Positions 26,276 to 35,309 of a stretch of 64,000 bases of DNA are shown piece by piece; position 1 is the stretch's first letter, and each line of letters starts with the position of its first letter. The notes beneath the pieces are model-generated. The model had not been told where the DNA came from. It saw only the letters and a program-made list of their open reading frames with translations, and did not search any database. The stretch is from positions 3,162,001 through 3,226,000 of the forward strand of contig NZ_AP025018.1 of the NCBI RefSeq assembly GCF_019977735.1, given 5' to 3'. Origin of the DNA: Calothrix sp. PCC 7716 (lineage in GTDB: Bacteria; Cyanobacteriota; Cyanobacteriia; Cyanobacteriales; Nostocaceae). Made by a program: the position numbers and the translations under genes.

Positions 26276-26295
26276 GCAGGGTATCCACCCCCTGC
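26276..26295 (+). terminator. Possible terminator after secF
   Basis: GCAGGG and CCCTGC arms with an 8-base loop, followed by ttctttcaatttt. The T-run is imperfect. Confidence 0.4.
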
Positions 26296-26333
26296 TTCTT
26301 TCAATTTTACTTGTATTTTCAATTCCTGATTTC

Positions 26334-26717
26334 ATGGAAAATCTAGATAAAGACCCTATTTTTAATGCACAAGTTCAGAAATTACACAGACTCACAGTTT
26401 ATGCTCGGTGGTTATTTGTTGGTTTTCTGTGGATTTTTATTGCTCCTATCTGTTTATGGAATTTACGTGGAGAAATTGCTTTGTGGCGCCAGTATTTCAC
26501 ATGGGTGGCTGTACGCTTCGGTCTTTATTACAACCCACTAGCTACTTTAGGTTTAGCATTTTGTATTGGTATGACAACATCTGTACTGGTCTGGCAAAGT
26601 CGAAATATTTTATTTGGTTTACCTCAACGCGATAGAGAACGTCTCGAAAAACAAGTCTTTCTAATTCGAGAACAAGGCGCCACGCATCCTTTATGGAAAT
26701 GGATTTTTCGCTCTTAA
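26334..26717 (+). CDS. Small two-helix membrane protein conserved beside secDF
   Basis: 127 residues with membrane segments WLFVGFLWIFIAPICLW and PLATLGLAFCIGMTTSVLVW and a basic C-terminal tail (QRDRERLEKQVFLIREQ). I do not know a function; I believe similar proteins occur in other cyanobacteria. It is 78 bp past secF. An R3 repeat abuts its stop codon. Confidence 0.65.
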   Translation: MENLDKDPIFNAQVQKLHRLTVYARWLFVGFLWIFIAPICLWNLRGEIALWRQYFTWVAVRFGLYYNPLATLGLAFCIGMTTSVLVWQSRNILFGLPQRDRERLEKQVFLIREQGATHPLWKWIFRS

Positions 26718-26780
26718 CCGGGTTTCTTTGTCAAATATTGTAATAAAAATGAAGATTTTGCTTAGAAACCCGGTTTCTTG
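26717..26780. repeat. R3 element (AGAAACCCGGTTTCT ends, attgtaataaaaa middle)
   Basis: About 65 bp: an imperfect left palindrome (accgggtttctttg), the centre aatattgtaataaaaat, and a perfect right palindrome AGAAACCCGGTTTCT at 26764-26778. The same plan recurs at 28299-28364, 53630-53710 and 60407-60523. It begins at the stop codon of the preceding gene. It is like a miniature, non-autonomous element. Confidence 0.8.
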
Positions 26781-26915
26781 TTATCAAACCTTAACATACT
26801 GTAATCTTTTTTTATATAAATCATTAGAATAGTAGTCATAAATGTGTTTTGTGAAACATTTCGCAGAATAAAAGTAAGTAAATTAAGTAAAAATTGTGAA
26901 TTTGGTATTATCAAA

Positions 26916-27383
26916 ATGAGTAATGCTCACATTCAGTTTAGCGAGCGCAAGTCAGATGTAGACTTTGAGCAATTGCGCGAATTATTTAAAATTGCGGCAT
27001 TTTGGGCGTCTGAGCGCAGTACTGAGGATTTAAGTATCGCAGTCGCTAATAGTGAACCTGTGATAACAGTTAAAGATGGGGAAAGATTGATAGGTTTTGC
27101 AAGGGCAACAAGTGACGGTATATATAGAGCTACAATTTGGGACGTCGTAATTCACCCTGATTACCGTTCTCAAGGACTTGGTAGCAAGTTAGTAGAAACC
27201 GTTTTGAGTCACCCCAAAGTCAATCGAGTTGAGCGTACATACTTAATGACAACTCATCGACAGGGGTTTTACGAAAAAATTGGGTTTGAGAAAAACTCTA
27301 CAACCACAATGGTTATATACAATCAATCTCAATTTAACTCGCTGCAATCATCGGTGCAGTTTCAAGAGTTGCTAGGTGGATAG
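26916..27383 (+). CDS. GNAT-family N-acetyltransferase
   Basis: 155 residues from ATG 26916 (MSNAHIQFSE). The longer reading from 26844 adds 24 residues that are not family-like. The acetyl-CoA site is VVIHPDYRSQGLGSKLVETV, preceded by [20 protein letters not shown]. That last phrase is nearly shared with the GNAT protein at 31591-32139, so the two are paralogues of the type found in cyanobacteria and plastids. Its 3' end overlaps the convergent kinase-like gene by 50 bp. Confidence 0.8.
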   Translation: MSNAHIQFSERKSDVDFEQLRELFKIAAFWASERSTEDLSIAVANSEPVITVKDGERLIGFARATSDGIYRATIWDVVIHPDYRSQGLGSKLVETVLSHPKVNRVERTYLMTTHRQGFYEKIGFEKNSTTTMVIYNQSQFNSLQSSVQFQELLGG

Positions 27384-28266
27384 AAATTTGCAATCTCGTT
27401 GTTGCTTGTGATTGTGTGTTGTCTGGGTATGGAACAACTTCAAGCTTGCCTCCTAATACTTCAAGTATAGTTGTAGCTAGTAGTAATTTCATACCTGGTG
27501 ATATTGCTTTGTCTTCGAGTTCTTTCAAGTTTTGTTGAGCTTCAATATCCATTAAATTTACTATTTCGCTGCTTGGAAATGCATAAGTTGGTACATCTAA
27601 CCAAATGTAAGTATATTTGTTTGTATCGGCGCCTGACACAGATACATAAATACTGCCTTCTTCCATTTGTATTTCCATTTGAGCAATTACAGTCTCGATT
27701 AAAATTATTAGTACTTGCCGTAGCCATTTAATATCTGTCAACACATATATTTCTGAGTCGGGCAATGAAATTTTAAATGGATAATTGCGATTTTCTGCCA
27801 ACATATATATCAAATCATGAACTTCCTGCAAGAGTTCATTCAAAGATTGTGGCTGCATATTTAAACAGTTGTTACTGCGTTCTGCACGAGCAACATTGAG
27901 AATTTCGTCAATTAACTTCAGCAATTTTAACGCTCGTTCATGAGCATCAGCGATAAATTGGCGTTCTTCTTCTGGACTTTCACATAAATCAGACAAAATC
28001 AACTGATGCAAACCAATTAAACCGTTTAATGGTGAACGCAATACATGTGTTGTGCGTGCTAAAAAACCTGCTTTAAATTGGCTCATCTCAGTTGCGAGAC
28101 TATATGCTAAATAAAGATGCTTAATTTGGTTTCGGAGTTCGCTTACTTCATCTTGATGCGATTTTTCTGATACAATTGACCTAGATTTTTTATTAGTAAA
28201 CAAACTGCGGAATCCGGCGCCAATTAATAGTCCTACCGCTAAATATATCCAATTGTTCCAATTCAT
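27334..28266 (-). CDS. Membrane-anchored histidine-kinase-like protein with degenerate ATPase domain
   Basis: 310 residues. An N-terminal membrane helix (WIYLAVGLLIGAGF), a coiled coil, then a HisKA domain with FLARTTHVLRSPLNGLIG, where the phospho-accepting His is kept. In the C-terminal half the N box reads RQVLIILIETVIAQM and lacks the expected Asn, and no DxGxG or GxGxG box is seen. It is therefore probably unable to bind ATP in the normal way and may act as a phosphotransfer partner or a dimerisation regulator. Convergent overlap with the GNAT gene. Confidence 0.75.
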   Translation of the reverse strand: MNWNNWIYLAVGLLIGAGFRSLFTNKKSRSIVSEKSHQDEVSELRNQIKHLYLAYSLATEMSQFKAGFLARTTHVLRSPLNGLIGLHQLILSDLCESPEEERQFIADAHERALKLLKLIDEILNVARAERSNNCLNMQPQSLNELLQEVHDLIYMLAENRNYPFKISLPDSEIYVLTDIKWLRQVLIILIETVIAQMEIQMEEGSIYVSVSGADTNKYTYIWLDVPTYAFPSSEIVNLMDIEAQQNLKELEDKAISPGMKLLLATTILEVLGGKLEVVPYPDNTQSQATTRLQISIHLATLETAPMIAAS

Positions 28267-28298
28267 AATTTGCTGCCATTAACTTAAAATAAAATTAT

Positions 28299-28364
28299 AG
28301 AAACCGGGTTTCTTTTTTTAATATTGTAATAAAATTATTATTTTGCTTAGAAACCCGGTTTCTG
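28299..28364. repeat. R3 element between kinase-like gene and tsaC
   Basis: Complete copy: AGAAACCGGGTTTCT at 28299-28313, the centre atattgtaataaaattatt, and AGAAACCCGGTTTCT at 28349-28363. It lies 6 bp past the tsaC stop codon. Confidence 0.85.
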
Positions 28365-28369
28365 GTTTC

Positions 28370-28957
28370 TTAGTTTATAAATTTTAAGGCGCCTTGTCGC
28401 AAAATATCCCAATTATTACCATTCCATTTTATGACGGTTGAAGGTACTCCAATGGCAGCAGTATCTTGGCATTGACTATCGAAGAGTGTAAGCACTTGTG
28501 GAAACTGTTGTGCAATTTCTGTCATAGTTAGCAAAGCACTTTGACCAGATAAATTTGCGCTTGTAGTAGCCAGAGCGCCAGTTTGTGCCAAAATTGAACA
28601 CGCAATTTCACTTGCTGGCACCCGTACACCAATTGTTGTAGGGTCATTTGGATTCATTGTTTTTGCAACAAGTGATGAAGTTGGTAACACCATTGTTAAT
28701 GCACCAGGTAAATATTTAGCTGCGACTTGGCGCCAAATTTCTAATTCATATTTACTACCATCTACAAAATTCCACAATTCAGATGGATTAGCTGCCATTA
28801 AAATTAAGGGTTTATCTAAACTGCGTTGTTTTGCAGTGTAAATCAAATCGGCATTTTCTGGTTTTGCTGCAAGTGCTGGAACAGTATCAGTGGGAAAGCT
28901 GACTAGTAAACCTTTACGCGCTCCATCAATCAGCGCATCCATTGAAACTTGAGGCAT
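28370..28957 (-). CDS. tsaC: L-threonylcarbamoyladenylate synthase (Sua5/YrdC/YwlC)
   Basis: 195 residues of the YrdC fold: LLVSFPTDTVPALAA, AKQRSLDKPLILMA (the KRxxxKPL nucleotide and carbonate site), and the late TTSANLSGQ motif. It makes threonylcarbamoyl-AMP for the t6A37 modification of ANN-decoding tRNAs. tsaD, the partner, is at 34264-35301. The start MPQVSMDALIDGARKG is the expected beginning. Confidence 0.9.
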   Translation of the reverse strand: MPQVSMDALIDGARKGLLVSFPTDTVPALAAKPENADLIYTAKQRSLDKPLILMAANPSELWNFVDGSKYELEIWRQVAAKYLPGALTMVLPTSSLVAKTMNPNDPTTIGVRVPASEIACSILAQTGALATTSANLSGQSALLTMTEIAQQFPQVLTLFDSQCQDTAAIGVPSTVIKWNGNNWDILRQGALKFIN

Positions 28958-28998
28958 ATATTTTTATCTATAAATATTTATAAATTTAAACCATAAAT

Positions 28999-29901
28999 TT
29001 AAATTATATAAGCAACTGCGAATCGTTCAATCCCAGCAAAATCACTATGAATTTCTATATTGCAATAACTACCGTGGTTTTGTAAAAGTTGAAAAACAGT
29101 ATCCGCTTGTCCTGCCATCATTTCAATTAACCAGACTCCACCAGGTTGTAAATATTCTGGTGATGATGTAATTAATTGACGGATACAATCTAAACCATCA
29201 GTTCCACCATCTAATGCTAAATGTGGCTCGTGATTCACAACTTCTGGTTGTAAAGTTAGTACAGTACTTGTGGGAATATATGGTGGATTGGAAACCATAC
29301 CGCTAAATTTACCTTTGAATAAAGCTAAAGGTTCCCACCAGTTACCCTGATAAAATTTTATACGTTCAGAGAAGCCTAAATTACGAGCATTTGCTGAAGC
29401 TATTTTAAGAGCTTCGGGACTAACATCAACAGCATGAATAGTTGCTTGCTTAAAAGCATCTGCAAGTCCAATCGCAATGGCGCCGCTTCCGGTTCCCAAA
29501 TCTGCCCAATTCCCAAATTGAAGAATGTTACTATTTTTGACGGCGCCAATTGCCAAGTCTATTAAATACTCTGTTTCTGGTCTTGGTATTAAAACAGAGG
29601 GTGATACGGATAGCTCAAACTGGCGCCAAGGTTGAGATGAAGCAATGTACTGCACAGGCAAACGTTCTTTTAAACGTTTTTGCCATAATGCATCTAATTC
29701 TTCAATCTTTAACTTGATGTTGATTTGAGCTTGGTCTTTGTATGACCCTAAACGCAATGCTAAACCATCTAACTGTGTAATTCCCCTAAGTAACCAATCC
29801 ACTTCTGCAACTTCTACGTCATGCTCAACGGCCGAAGCAATTGCTTTAAGGCGCCATTGCCAAAGTTGTAAACCAGAAATTGAGTAAGGATATTCAGACA
29901 T
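28999..29901 (-). CDS. prmC: Release factor glutamine methyltransferase
   Basis: 300 residues. N-terminal helical domain, then LPVQYIASSQPWRQFELSV, VLIPRPETEYLID, the SAM site WADLGTGSGAIAIGLA and the catalytic SNPPYIPTS. PrmC methylates the GGQ glutamine of RF1 and RF2. It is followed on the same strand by tsaC, 41 bp apart, so the two translation-quality genes may be co-transcribed. Confidence 0.92.
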   Translation of the reverse strand: MSEYPYSISGLQLWQWRLKAIASAVEHDVEVAEVDWLLRGITQLDGLALRLGSYKDQAQINIKLKIEELDALWQKRLKERLPVQYIASSQPWRQFELSVSPSVLIPRPETEYLIDLAIGAVKNSNILQFGNWADLGTGSGAIAIGLADAFKQATIHAVDVSPEALKIASANARNLGFSERIKFYQGNWWEPLALFKGKFSGMVSNPPYIPTSTVLTLQPEVVNHEPHLALDGGTDGLDCIRQLITSSPEYLQPGGVWLIEMMAGQADTVFQLLQNHGSYCNIEIHSDFAGIERFAVAYII

Positions 29902-29951
29902 AACACAAGGGGAGATATAGAGACAGAGAGTTACCCTATCTCCATATCATC

Positions 29952-30776
29952 TTACTTTTTGGGAGCAGGACGATTAGCTGGTTGTTGGTTTGGTTTCTGC
30001 TGTGGGTTGTTGCTAGATAATGTACGAATGTATTCCCGTGCTTCTGGGGATGGGAAGAATACTACTTGCTCAAGCCACTTGTCATTTTTATCTTGCATTG
30101 TTTTGAGTACACCATCGACATCAACAACTTGGATGTCAGCTTTAGGAAACTTTGGCTTAACTTGATTTAGTAAAGCCAAAGCATCTTGCTTACTCATAAA
30201 CAGTGGAAAATACTCTTGTTTGTTTTGACCGAGTTGAATCGGAACATATCCTTTGTCGGGCGCAAATCGTACCATAAACACAGGTACGCTTCTAAACTGT
30301 TTGACATCTTGACCACTAGCACGGAGCAAGTCCATAGCTCCTTTAATTTCTTGGTCAACTGGTTTAAAAGCAAACTGTAAGCGCTCATTTTGGTTCTTTG
30401 TTTGCTGTAACTGCTGATAAATGCTGCCTAAAGGTACTGCTGTTGCCTGCAAGCTTTTTAACATTTCTGCCATTTTGGGGTCAGGGTTTTTGACTGCTTG
30501 CAGTTCTTTAATAAAAGCTTGAGCTTCTGTTTTGCTCATGTAAACTCCTGTCACCGAACCAGCAGGTGCTTTTTTGCCGTCCGAAGCAGCAGGTAGCTGA
30601 CGACTAAGTGGCAAACCTTGAGGGTTGGTAATCATCCAAACCGGTACAGCATCCAATTTTTCTTTGATTTGTTGCTCTGATAACGCAAACGCTGGGATAA
30701 AACCACCTAATACTGTTGTTAATACAGTACTTCCGACTATACCTAATGTTGTGCCCCAGCGAATTAATGATTTCAT
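29952..30776 (-). CDS. Tic22-like family protein
   Basis: 274 residues from ATG 30776 (MKSLIRWGTTLG), which has AGGAGAGG directly upstream; the ATG at 30791 has none. Signal peptide (VGSTVLTTVLGGFIPAFA), then the Tic22 pattern with two similar halves: VPVWMITNPQGLPL and later VPVFMVRFAPDKGYVPI, with YMSKTEAQAFIKEL and FMSKQDALALLNQV. A proline- and glutamine-rich C-terminus. In cyanobacteria Tic22 works in the periplasm and is linked with outer-membrane biogenesis. Confidence 0.9.
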   Translation of the reverse strand: MKSLIRWGTTLGIVGSTVLTTVLGGFIPAFALSEQQIKEKLDAVPVWMITNPQGLPLSRQLPAASDGKKAPAGSVTGVYMSKTEAQAFIKELQAVKNPDPKMAEMLKSLQATAVPLGSIYQQLQQTKNQNERLQFAFKPVDQEIKGAMDLLRASGQDVKQFRSVPVFMVRFAPDKGYVPIQLGQNKQEYFPLFMSKQDALALLNQVKPKFPKADIQVVDVDGVLKTMQDKNDKWLEQVVFFPSPEAREYIRTLSSNNPQQKPNQQPANRPAPKK

Positions 30777-30960
30777 AACCTCTCCTAACACATTAAAACT
30801 TTTATCAAGCCGAGATTCTAGTTTGGTTGAGCGGTAAATAGTTTTAGTATTTCTAGCTATACTACCGTCTTAGCCAACTAATAGCACTATTTTTTTTAAG
30901 CATTGGTTGTACTCCATAAGCATTGACTATATATCTAGCAATACGTGTGGAATTACACGC

Positions 30961-31116
30961 TCAAACGATGAAAATTTGGTTTTCACCTGCATGGCGCTCA
31001 GGGATGCAAATGTAATTGTCTTTATCTGTTATATTCGACGGCGCCATAAAATGAATCGTTCCGTGTAAAATAACTTGCAATTGTTTTAAGTCATAAATTT
31101 TTACTTCGGTTTTCAC
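30961..31116 (-). CDS. Candidate small protein (51 residues, GTG start)
   Basis: Reads MKTEVKIYDLKQLQVILHGT, then IHFMAPSNITDKDNYICIP and ERHAGENQIFIV. The frame is bounded by stop codons on both sides and reads as a plausible compact protein with strand-like segments. No strong ribosome-binding site precedes the GTG. An inverted repeat AATAAGA / TCTTATT lies about 30-50 bp upstream (31144-31166). It is the only coding-like frame I see in the 590-bp gap between the Tic22 and tRNA genes. Not recognised. Confidence 0.4.
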   Translation of the reverse strand: MKTEVKIYDLKQLQVILHGTIHFMAPSNITDKDNYICIPERHAGENQIFIV

Positions 31117-31314
31117 TCAATTTGTGTTGGCGATTAACTCATGAATAAGAACGTGGTGTCTTATTTTGGGAACGTTATTCAATGAAAGCACGCGCTCTAA
31201 ATGTTTGAATACGAATTCAAACAAGTACACATCCTAAGCAAGCAAAAACTCGCAGTCAAGAGCATTTAAAACAATTAAACTTAGATTAAATTTTATTTTT
31301 TAATCACTCATACT

Positions 31315-31347
31315 AAAAAACCCAAGATTAATTAATTAATCTGGGTT
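31315..31347 (-). terminator. Terminator after tRNA-Pro
   Basis: On the minus strand the arms CCCAGATTAAT and ATTAATCTTGGG are followed by T6. It is about 20 bp past the tRNA. Confidence 0.8.
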
Positions 31348-31366
31348 TATAGAAACTAATATACTA

Positions 31367-31440
31367 TCGGGATGACAGGATTCGAACCTGCGGCATCCTG
31401 CTCCCAAAGCAGGCGCGCTACCAAGCTGCGCTACATCCCG
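31367..31440 (-). tRNA. tRNA-Pro (anticodon UGG)
   Basis: The minus strand begins CGGGATGTAGCGCAGCTTGG and folds as a complete cloverleaf: acceptor CGGGATG/CATCCCG, D arm GCGC, anticodon stem CCTGC/GCAGG with loop TTTGGGA (anticodon TGG), T arm GCAGG TTCGAAT CCTGT. Discriminator base A; CCA is not encoded. Confidence 0.96.
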
Positions 31441-31590
31441 TTTTTTACTTAAGCCGCTTTCTCGATGAACGAGTTATCCAACTTAAATAAAGTTAGCATA
31501 CAACCCGCTATTTTACAAGAAAAATATTATTTTTATTTTCTTCTACTTTTTACGTGTCATTTTTGTACTAAGTAAGCATACTACATGAGT

Positions 31591-32139
31591 TTACTGAGGA
31601 TACCAAAACATACCCTTAATACCTTCGGGGTCAGGCATAAAACCTAAGCCACGATAAAAATCAACAACATGGGGGTCAGCAAAAAGTGTGACGTTGCTAA
31701 TTTCCTCGCTTCTAAGTTTTTTGAGTACATATTTCATCAGTGCCTTACCCAGACCTTTTCCTTGGTAGTCTGGATGAACGACCACATCCCATATTGTGGC
31801 GTTAAATGCGTGGTCTGAGGTTGCGCGGGCAAAACCAATTAGGCGCCGTTGGTTTCCTCGAACCTGCCACATTGAGGCAACGAGAAAACTATGCTCAATA
31901 GCTTTTTTGACTTTTCGTAAAGGACGACGTGACCAACCAACCGCATCACAAAGTTCTTCGAGTTCGTAAAGGTCAATGTCGCGCTCGGTACTAAAAACAA
32001 TACGAGTTTCTGCTTTGGAAGCATCGGTGGCGCCATTGGGAATGGATCTACCGTTTGCATCCATAATTTGCTCTTCAAAGGGAGTAGTGCGGGTTGCCGC
32101 AGTCTCCGACGTACTAAACCAAGTTTTCCAAAAACCCAT
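31591..32139 (-). CDS. GNAT-family N-acetyltransferase (plastid/cyanobacterial type)
   Basis: 182 residues. After a variable N-terminus (to about residue 45) comes [21 protein letters not shown], then [20 protein letters not shown] and the acetyl-CoA loop [20 protein letters not shown], ending [19 protein letters not shown]. It resembles the GNAT enzymes of cyanobacteria related to plant plastid acetyltransferases. It is a paralogue of the protein at 26916-27383. Monocistronic, about 150 bp from the tRNA-Pro gene. Confidence 0.85.
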   Translation of the reverse strand: MGFWKTWFSTSETAATRTTPFEEQIMDANGRSIPNGATDASKAETRIVFSTERDIDLYELEELCDAVGWSRRPLRKVKKAIEHSFLVASMWQVRGNQRRLIGFARATSDHAFNATIWDVVVHPDYQGKGLGKALMKYVLKKLRSEEISNVTLFADPHVVDFYRGLGFMPDPEGIKGMFWYPQ

Positions 32140-32423
32140 TGCCAGGTGGTTCGGGTAGTATAACTGAGGGAGTTTCCACTCTCATGAATCTTGATAAGCT
32201 TGTTTATGGTGGTAACAGAATAGGACGTGTCACACTTAAAGTGATGTTAAGTGCGCTCTTATCGCATATCTAATTAACCTTTACCATTCATGAGCTTATT
32301 TCAAATCAATCAATTTCAACTGTAGCACTTTGTTGCAAGACTCCGGATAATATTGCTGTACTTTTAAGGTCTTATTTTTCGGTTTGATGCCTGTTAATTA
32401 CTACTCACTACCAAAAACTTATA

Positions 32424-33143
32424 ATGGCAACTGGATTAAAAACTTCTACCCTAGAACTTCTCAAACGCTTTAATCGAGCGTTTCCCCAGTTCTACGAGCA
32501 ATTTGTGAGCAGCGAAATTCAACTGCAAAATTTACGTCTAGCTTATCGGTTATATAAAACTCGACGTGCCGTTATTGAATTAAAACCCGAGGGAAGTAAA
32601 AGCGCTTTGCATTTCGCTTACCGGAATCAATCATTCCTTCTCAGCGATATTTTTGGTGTACTAGCAGCTTATGGACTAACAATCCATTCACTTTCGTTAT
32701 ACGGTCAAATCAAACCACCGATGCTAGTTTTTATGAAGCTGATAGTATCGCGTGGAAGTAAATCGCTTACCGATAAAACCGCTGAAAACGTTTGTCGTGC
32801 AATACGTGAAGCATTAGGTGGTCGATTTGAAGTAGAAGAAATGCTAGCAGTGGAATTTAATTTAGATGCTGGTTTAGAGCAAGTCCAGACGGAGTTTTAT
32901 GTAGACCCAGTGTTTCACCTACCTGCATTAGTAATTGAAGCAGACAATCAACCAGGCTTATTTTACAAAGTCATGTACGCGATATGGCAAGAAGACTTGT
33001 TAGTGGTGAATGCTAATTTATTAGTATGGCGTGGACGTACTCGTCTAATTCTCTACTTACTCGGGCCTAACGAAAGTTTGATACCTGAGTATTTAGGTCA
33101 TAAAATTGCAGAAGGGGTGCGAACGAGATTACTTGGCAGATAA
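32424..33143 (+). CDS. Double-ACT-domain protein
   Basis: 239 residues. An N-terminal helical stretch (LELLKRFNRAFPQFYEQFV), then two ACT-like units: around 70-120 (NQSFLLSDIFGVLAAYGLTI) and 168-235 (ALVIEADNQPGLFYKVMYAI). The second unit has the ligand-binding DNQPGLF loop of ACT domains in GlnD and ACR proteins. No enzyme domain is attached, so a small-molecule (amino acid) sensor role is likely. It is followed after 93 bp by a hydrolase gene on the same strand. Confidence 0.8.
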   Translation: MATGLKTSTLELLKRFNRAFPQFYEQFVSSEIQLQNLRLAYRLYKTRRAVIELKPEGSKSALHFAYRNQSFLLSDIFGVLAAYGLTIHSLSLYGQIKPPMLVFMKLIVSRGSKSLTDKTAENVCRAIREALGGRFEVEEMLAVEFNLDAGLEQVQTEFYVDPVFHLPALVIEADNQPGLFYKVMYAIWQEDLLVVNANLLVWRGRTRLILYLLGPNESLIPEYLGHKIAEGVRTRLLGR

Positions 33144-33236
33144 ACAATTTTAATTTATACGCTTAAACTTTCTTCCATTACCCTTGTAAATTCATATTCA
33201 GTTACATGCTAACAGGCACTACTGTACCATAGAGGT

Positions 33237-34166
33237 ATGGCAACCATAGAAATTAGAAGCGTATTACACGCATACGAGTTCTCAAAACCTACGTCATGCC
33301 CCGACACTATAGTTTTTATCCACGGTTGGCTAAATAGTCGTGGATACTGGCAGCCTATAATTTCTCGTATCGGGGTTGATATTCAGTGTTTATCATATGA
33401 CCTTAGAGGTTTTGGCGAATCACAAGCGTCTACACATAGCAAAAACGCTCGTGAATTAGTTACTTCGTCAAATCTAACTCCCAATTATGGTAGTGATTAT
33501 AGTAGTGATGTTACACATCCCTCTGAATCGCTTTATACTCCGTCAGCTTATGCTCAAGATTTAATAACTCTTTTACAAAAACTTCAAATTAAAAGCGCTT
33601 GGTTGGTTGGTCATTCGTTAGGAGGAACAATCGCGCTTTGGGCTGCGGCAAAACTTCCTGACACAATCAAAGGTGTTATTTGTATCAATTCTGGTGGTGG
33701 AATTTACTTAAAAGAAGCATTCGAGCAATTTAGGTCAGCAGGGCAAAAATTTTTACAAGTACGTCCCCGTTGGCTTTCTCAAGTGCCATTAATAGATTTA
33801 TTATTTTCCAGAACCAGTGTAGCGCGTCCCTTAGATAGACACTGGGCAAGGCAGCGAGTAATCGATTTTGTTGTAGCAGACCCAGAAGCGGCATTAGGCA
33901 CACTGCTTGAATCTACTACAGAAGAAGAAGTAAATACATTGCCTCAACTAGTAGCCCAACTTGTGCAACCAGTTTACTTCCTTACAGGCGCCGAAGATAA
34001 AGTCATGGAACCTAAGTACGTGCGTCACCTAGCAAGTTTCCATTCCTCATTTCAATACAGCGGCGATAACGTCATAGAAATACCCAACTGTGGACATTTA
34101 GCAATGTTAGAACAACCAGACGCAGTAAGTAACGAAATTCGCAGGCTAGTAGCCCAACATTCTTGA
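33237..34166 (+). CDS. Alpha/beta hydrolase
   Basis: 309 residues. FIHGWLNSRGYW (the HG oxyanion-hole region), LSYDLRGFGES, the nucleophile elbow LVGHSLGGTIALWAA, FLTGAEDKVMEPK (Asp) and NCGHLAMLEQP (His), so the Ser-Asp-His triad is complete. A Ser/Thr-rich insertion (about residues 65-100) follows the second strand. No signal peptide. Substrate not predictable. Confidence 0.85.
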   Translation: MATIEIRSVLHAYEFSKPTSCPDTIVFIHGWLNSRGYWQPIISRIGVDIQCLSYDLRGFGESQASTHSKNARELVTSSNLTPNYGSDYSSDVTHPSESLYTPSAYAQDLITLLQKLQIKSAWLVGHSLGGTIALWAAAKLPDTIKGVICINSGGGIYLKEAFEQFRSAGQKFLQVRPRWLSQVPLIDLLFSRTSVARPLDRHWARQRVIDFVVADPEAALGTLLESTTEEEVNTLPQLVAQLVQPVYFLTGAEDKVMEPKYVRHLASFHSSFQYSGDNVIEIPNCGHLAMLEQPDAVSNEIRRLVAQHS

Positions 34167-34167
34167 A

Positions 34168-34252
34168 AAGTCAGGAGTCAGGAGGTAGGAGGTAGGAGGT
34201 AGGAGTCAGGAGGTAGGAGTTAGGAGTTAGGAGTAGGGTGGGCACTGCCCAC
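34168..34252. repeat. Heptamer tandem repeats plus R2 palindrome
   Basis: Units of caggaggtaggaggtagg and ttaggagttaggag, then the R2 hairpin GGTGGGCACTGCCCAC at 34238-34252. This is the convergent gap between the hydrolase and tsaD. Confidence 0.8.
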
Positions 34253-34263
34253 AGATGCAAAAT

Positions 34264-35301
34264 TTAGTACAATTTCATTACTTCGGTAAGTGCTAGCCTT
34301 GATTGAACGCCTAATGAGAGTGGTGAGGTATGACTGAGAGCCAAATGTTCTGAAGCAGCACATCCAATCATCGCAGCATTATCAGTACAGTATTTCAATG
34401 GTGGGAATAATACTCTCAGATTATTTTCAGCACAAGCCGCTGTAAGTGTCTTTCTCAACGCGCTATTAGCAGCAACACCACCACCAACAGCAATTGTATC
34501 AAGCTCATAATCAAGGGCACACCTAACAGCACGCTTAGTTAAAGCCTGTGCCACAGTTGCTTGAAAACTAGCAGCAATATCTTCTACGGGTATAGGGGCG
34601 CCAGTTTGTTCTATCTGCTGCACAAGACGTAACACAGCCGTTTTTAACCCACTAAAACTAGCATCATAGGGATGATAGCCACCATTAGGTAAAGAAACTC
34701 TTCCTTCGGGAAACACAAACGCCTTACTATTACCTTGAGAAGCTATACGGTCAATAGCAGGGCCACCAGGATAACCAAGCTTTAGTAGCCTAGCCACCTT
34801 ATCAAAAGCTTCCCCAGCAGCATCATCACGAGTTTCACCCAACGTCTTATAGGCGCCGCATTCTTGTACATGAATTAAACTCGTGTGACCCCCCGAAACT
34901 AGCAAACTCAAAAAAGGCGGTTTTAAAGAAGGCTCACTTAAATAAGTCGCGTAAATATGCCCTTCCAAGTGATGAACACCCAAAAACGGCTTAGAATAAA
35001 GCATCGCCAGCGTCTTACCCGCCGTCATCCCCACCAACAGCGCTCCCACTAAACCCGGAGCTACTGTTGCTGCAATTCCATCAATTTCTTCCCAACCAAG
35101 TTGGGCATCTACCATTGCTTGTGTAATGATGTCGTTAATAATTTCCAAATGCGCGCGTGAAGCAACTTCTGGTACAACTCCACCATACTGCTGATGCACA
35201 GGAATTTGTGAAGAAATAATACTGCTTTTAACCTCACGCCCAGAGACAATAGCCACTGCCGTCTCATCACAGCTTGTCTCAATCGCCAACACAGTCGCCA
35301 T
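34264..35301 (-). CDS. tsaD: tRNA N6-adenosine threonylcarbamoyltransferase
   Basis: 345 residues from ATG 35301 ([19 protein letters not shown]). The 20 in-frame residues before it come from heptamer repeats and are rejected. ASKA-fold motifs: [11 protein letters not shown] with the iron-binding histidines, [10 protein letters not shown], and CTDNAAMIG. It transfers threonylcarbamoyl to A37 of tRNA together with TsaB and TsaE, using the product of tsaC (28370-28957). Confidence 0.94.
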   Translation of the reverse strand: MATVLAIETSCDETAVAIVSGREVKSSIISSQIPVHQQYGGVVPEVASRAHLEIINDIITQAMVDAQLGWEEIDGIAATVAPGLVGALLVGMTAGKTLAMLYSKPFLGVHHLEGHIYATYLSEPSLKPPFLSLLVSGGHTSLIHVQECGAYKTLGETRDDAAGEAFDKVARLLKLGYPGGPAIDRIASQGNSKAFVFPEGRVSLPNGGYHPYDASFSGLKTAVLRLVQQIEQTGAPIPVEDIAASFQATVAQALTKRAVRCALDYELDTIAVGGGVAANSALRKTLTAACAENNLRVLFPPLKYCTDNAAMIGCAASEHLALSHTSPLSLGVQSRLALTEVMKLY

Positions 35302-35309
35302 AATTTTAA

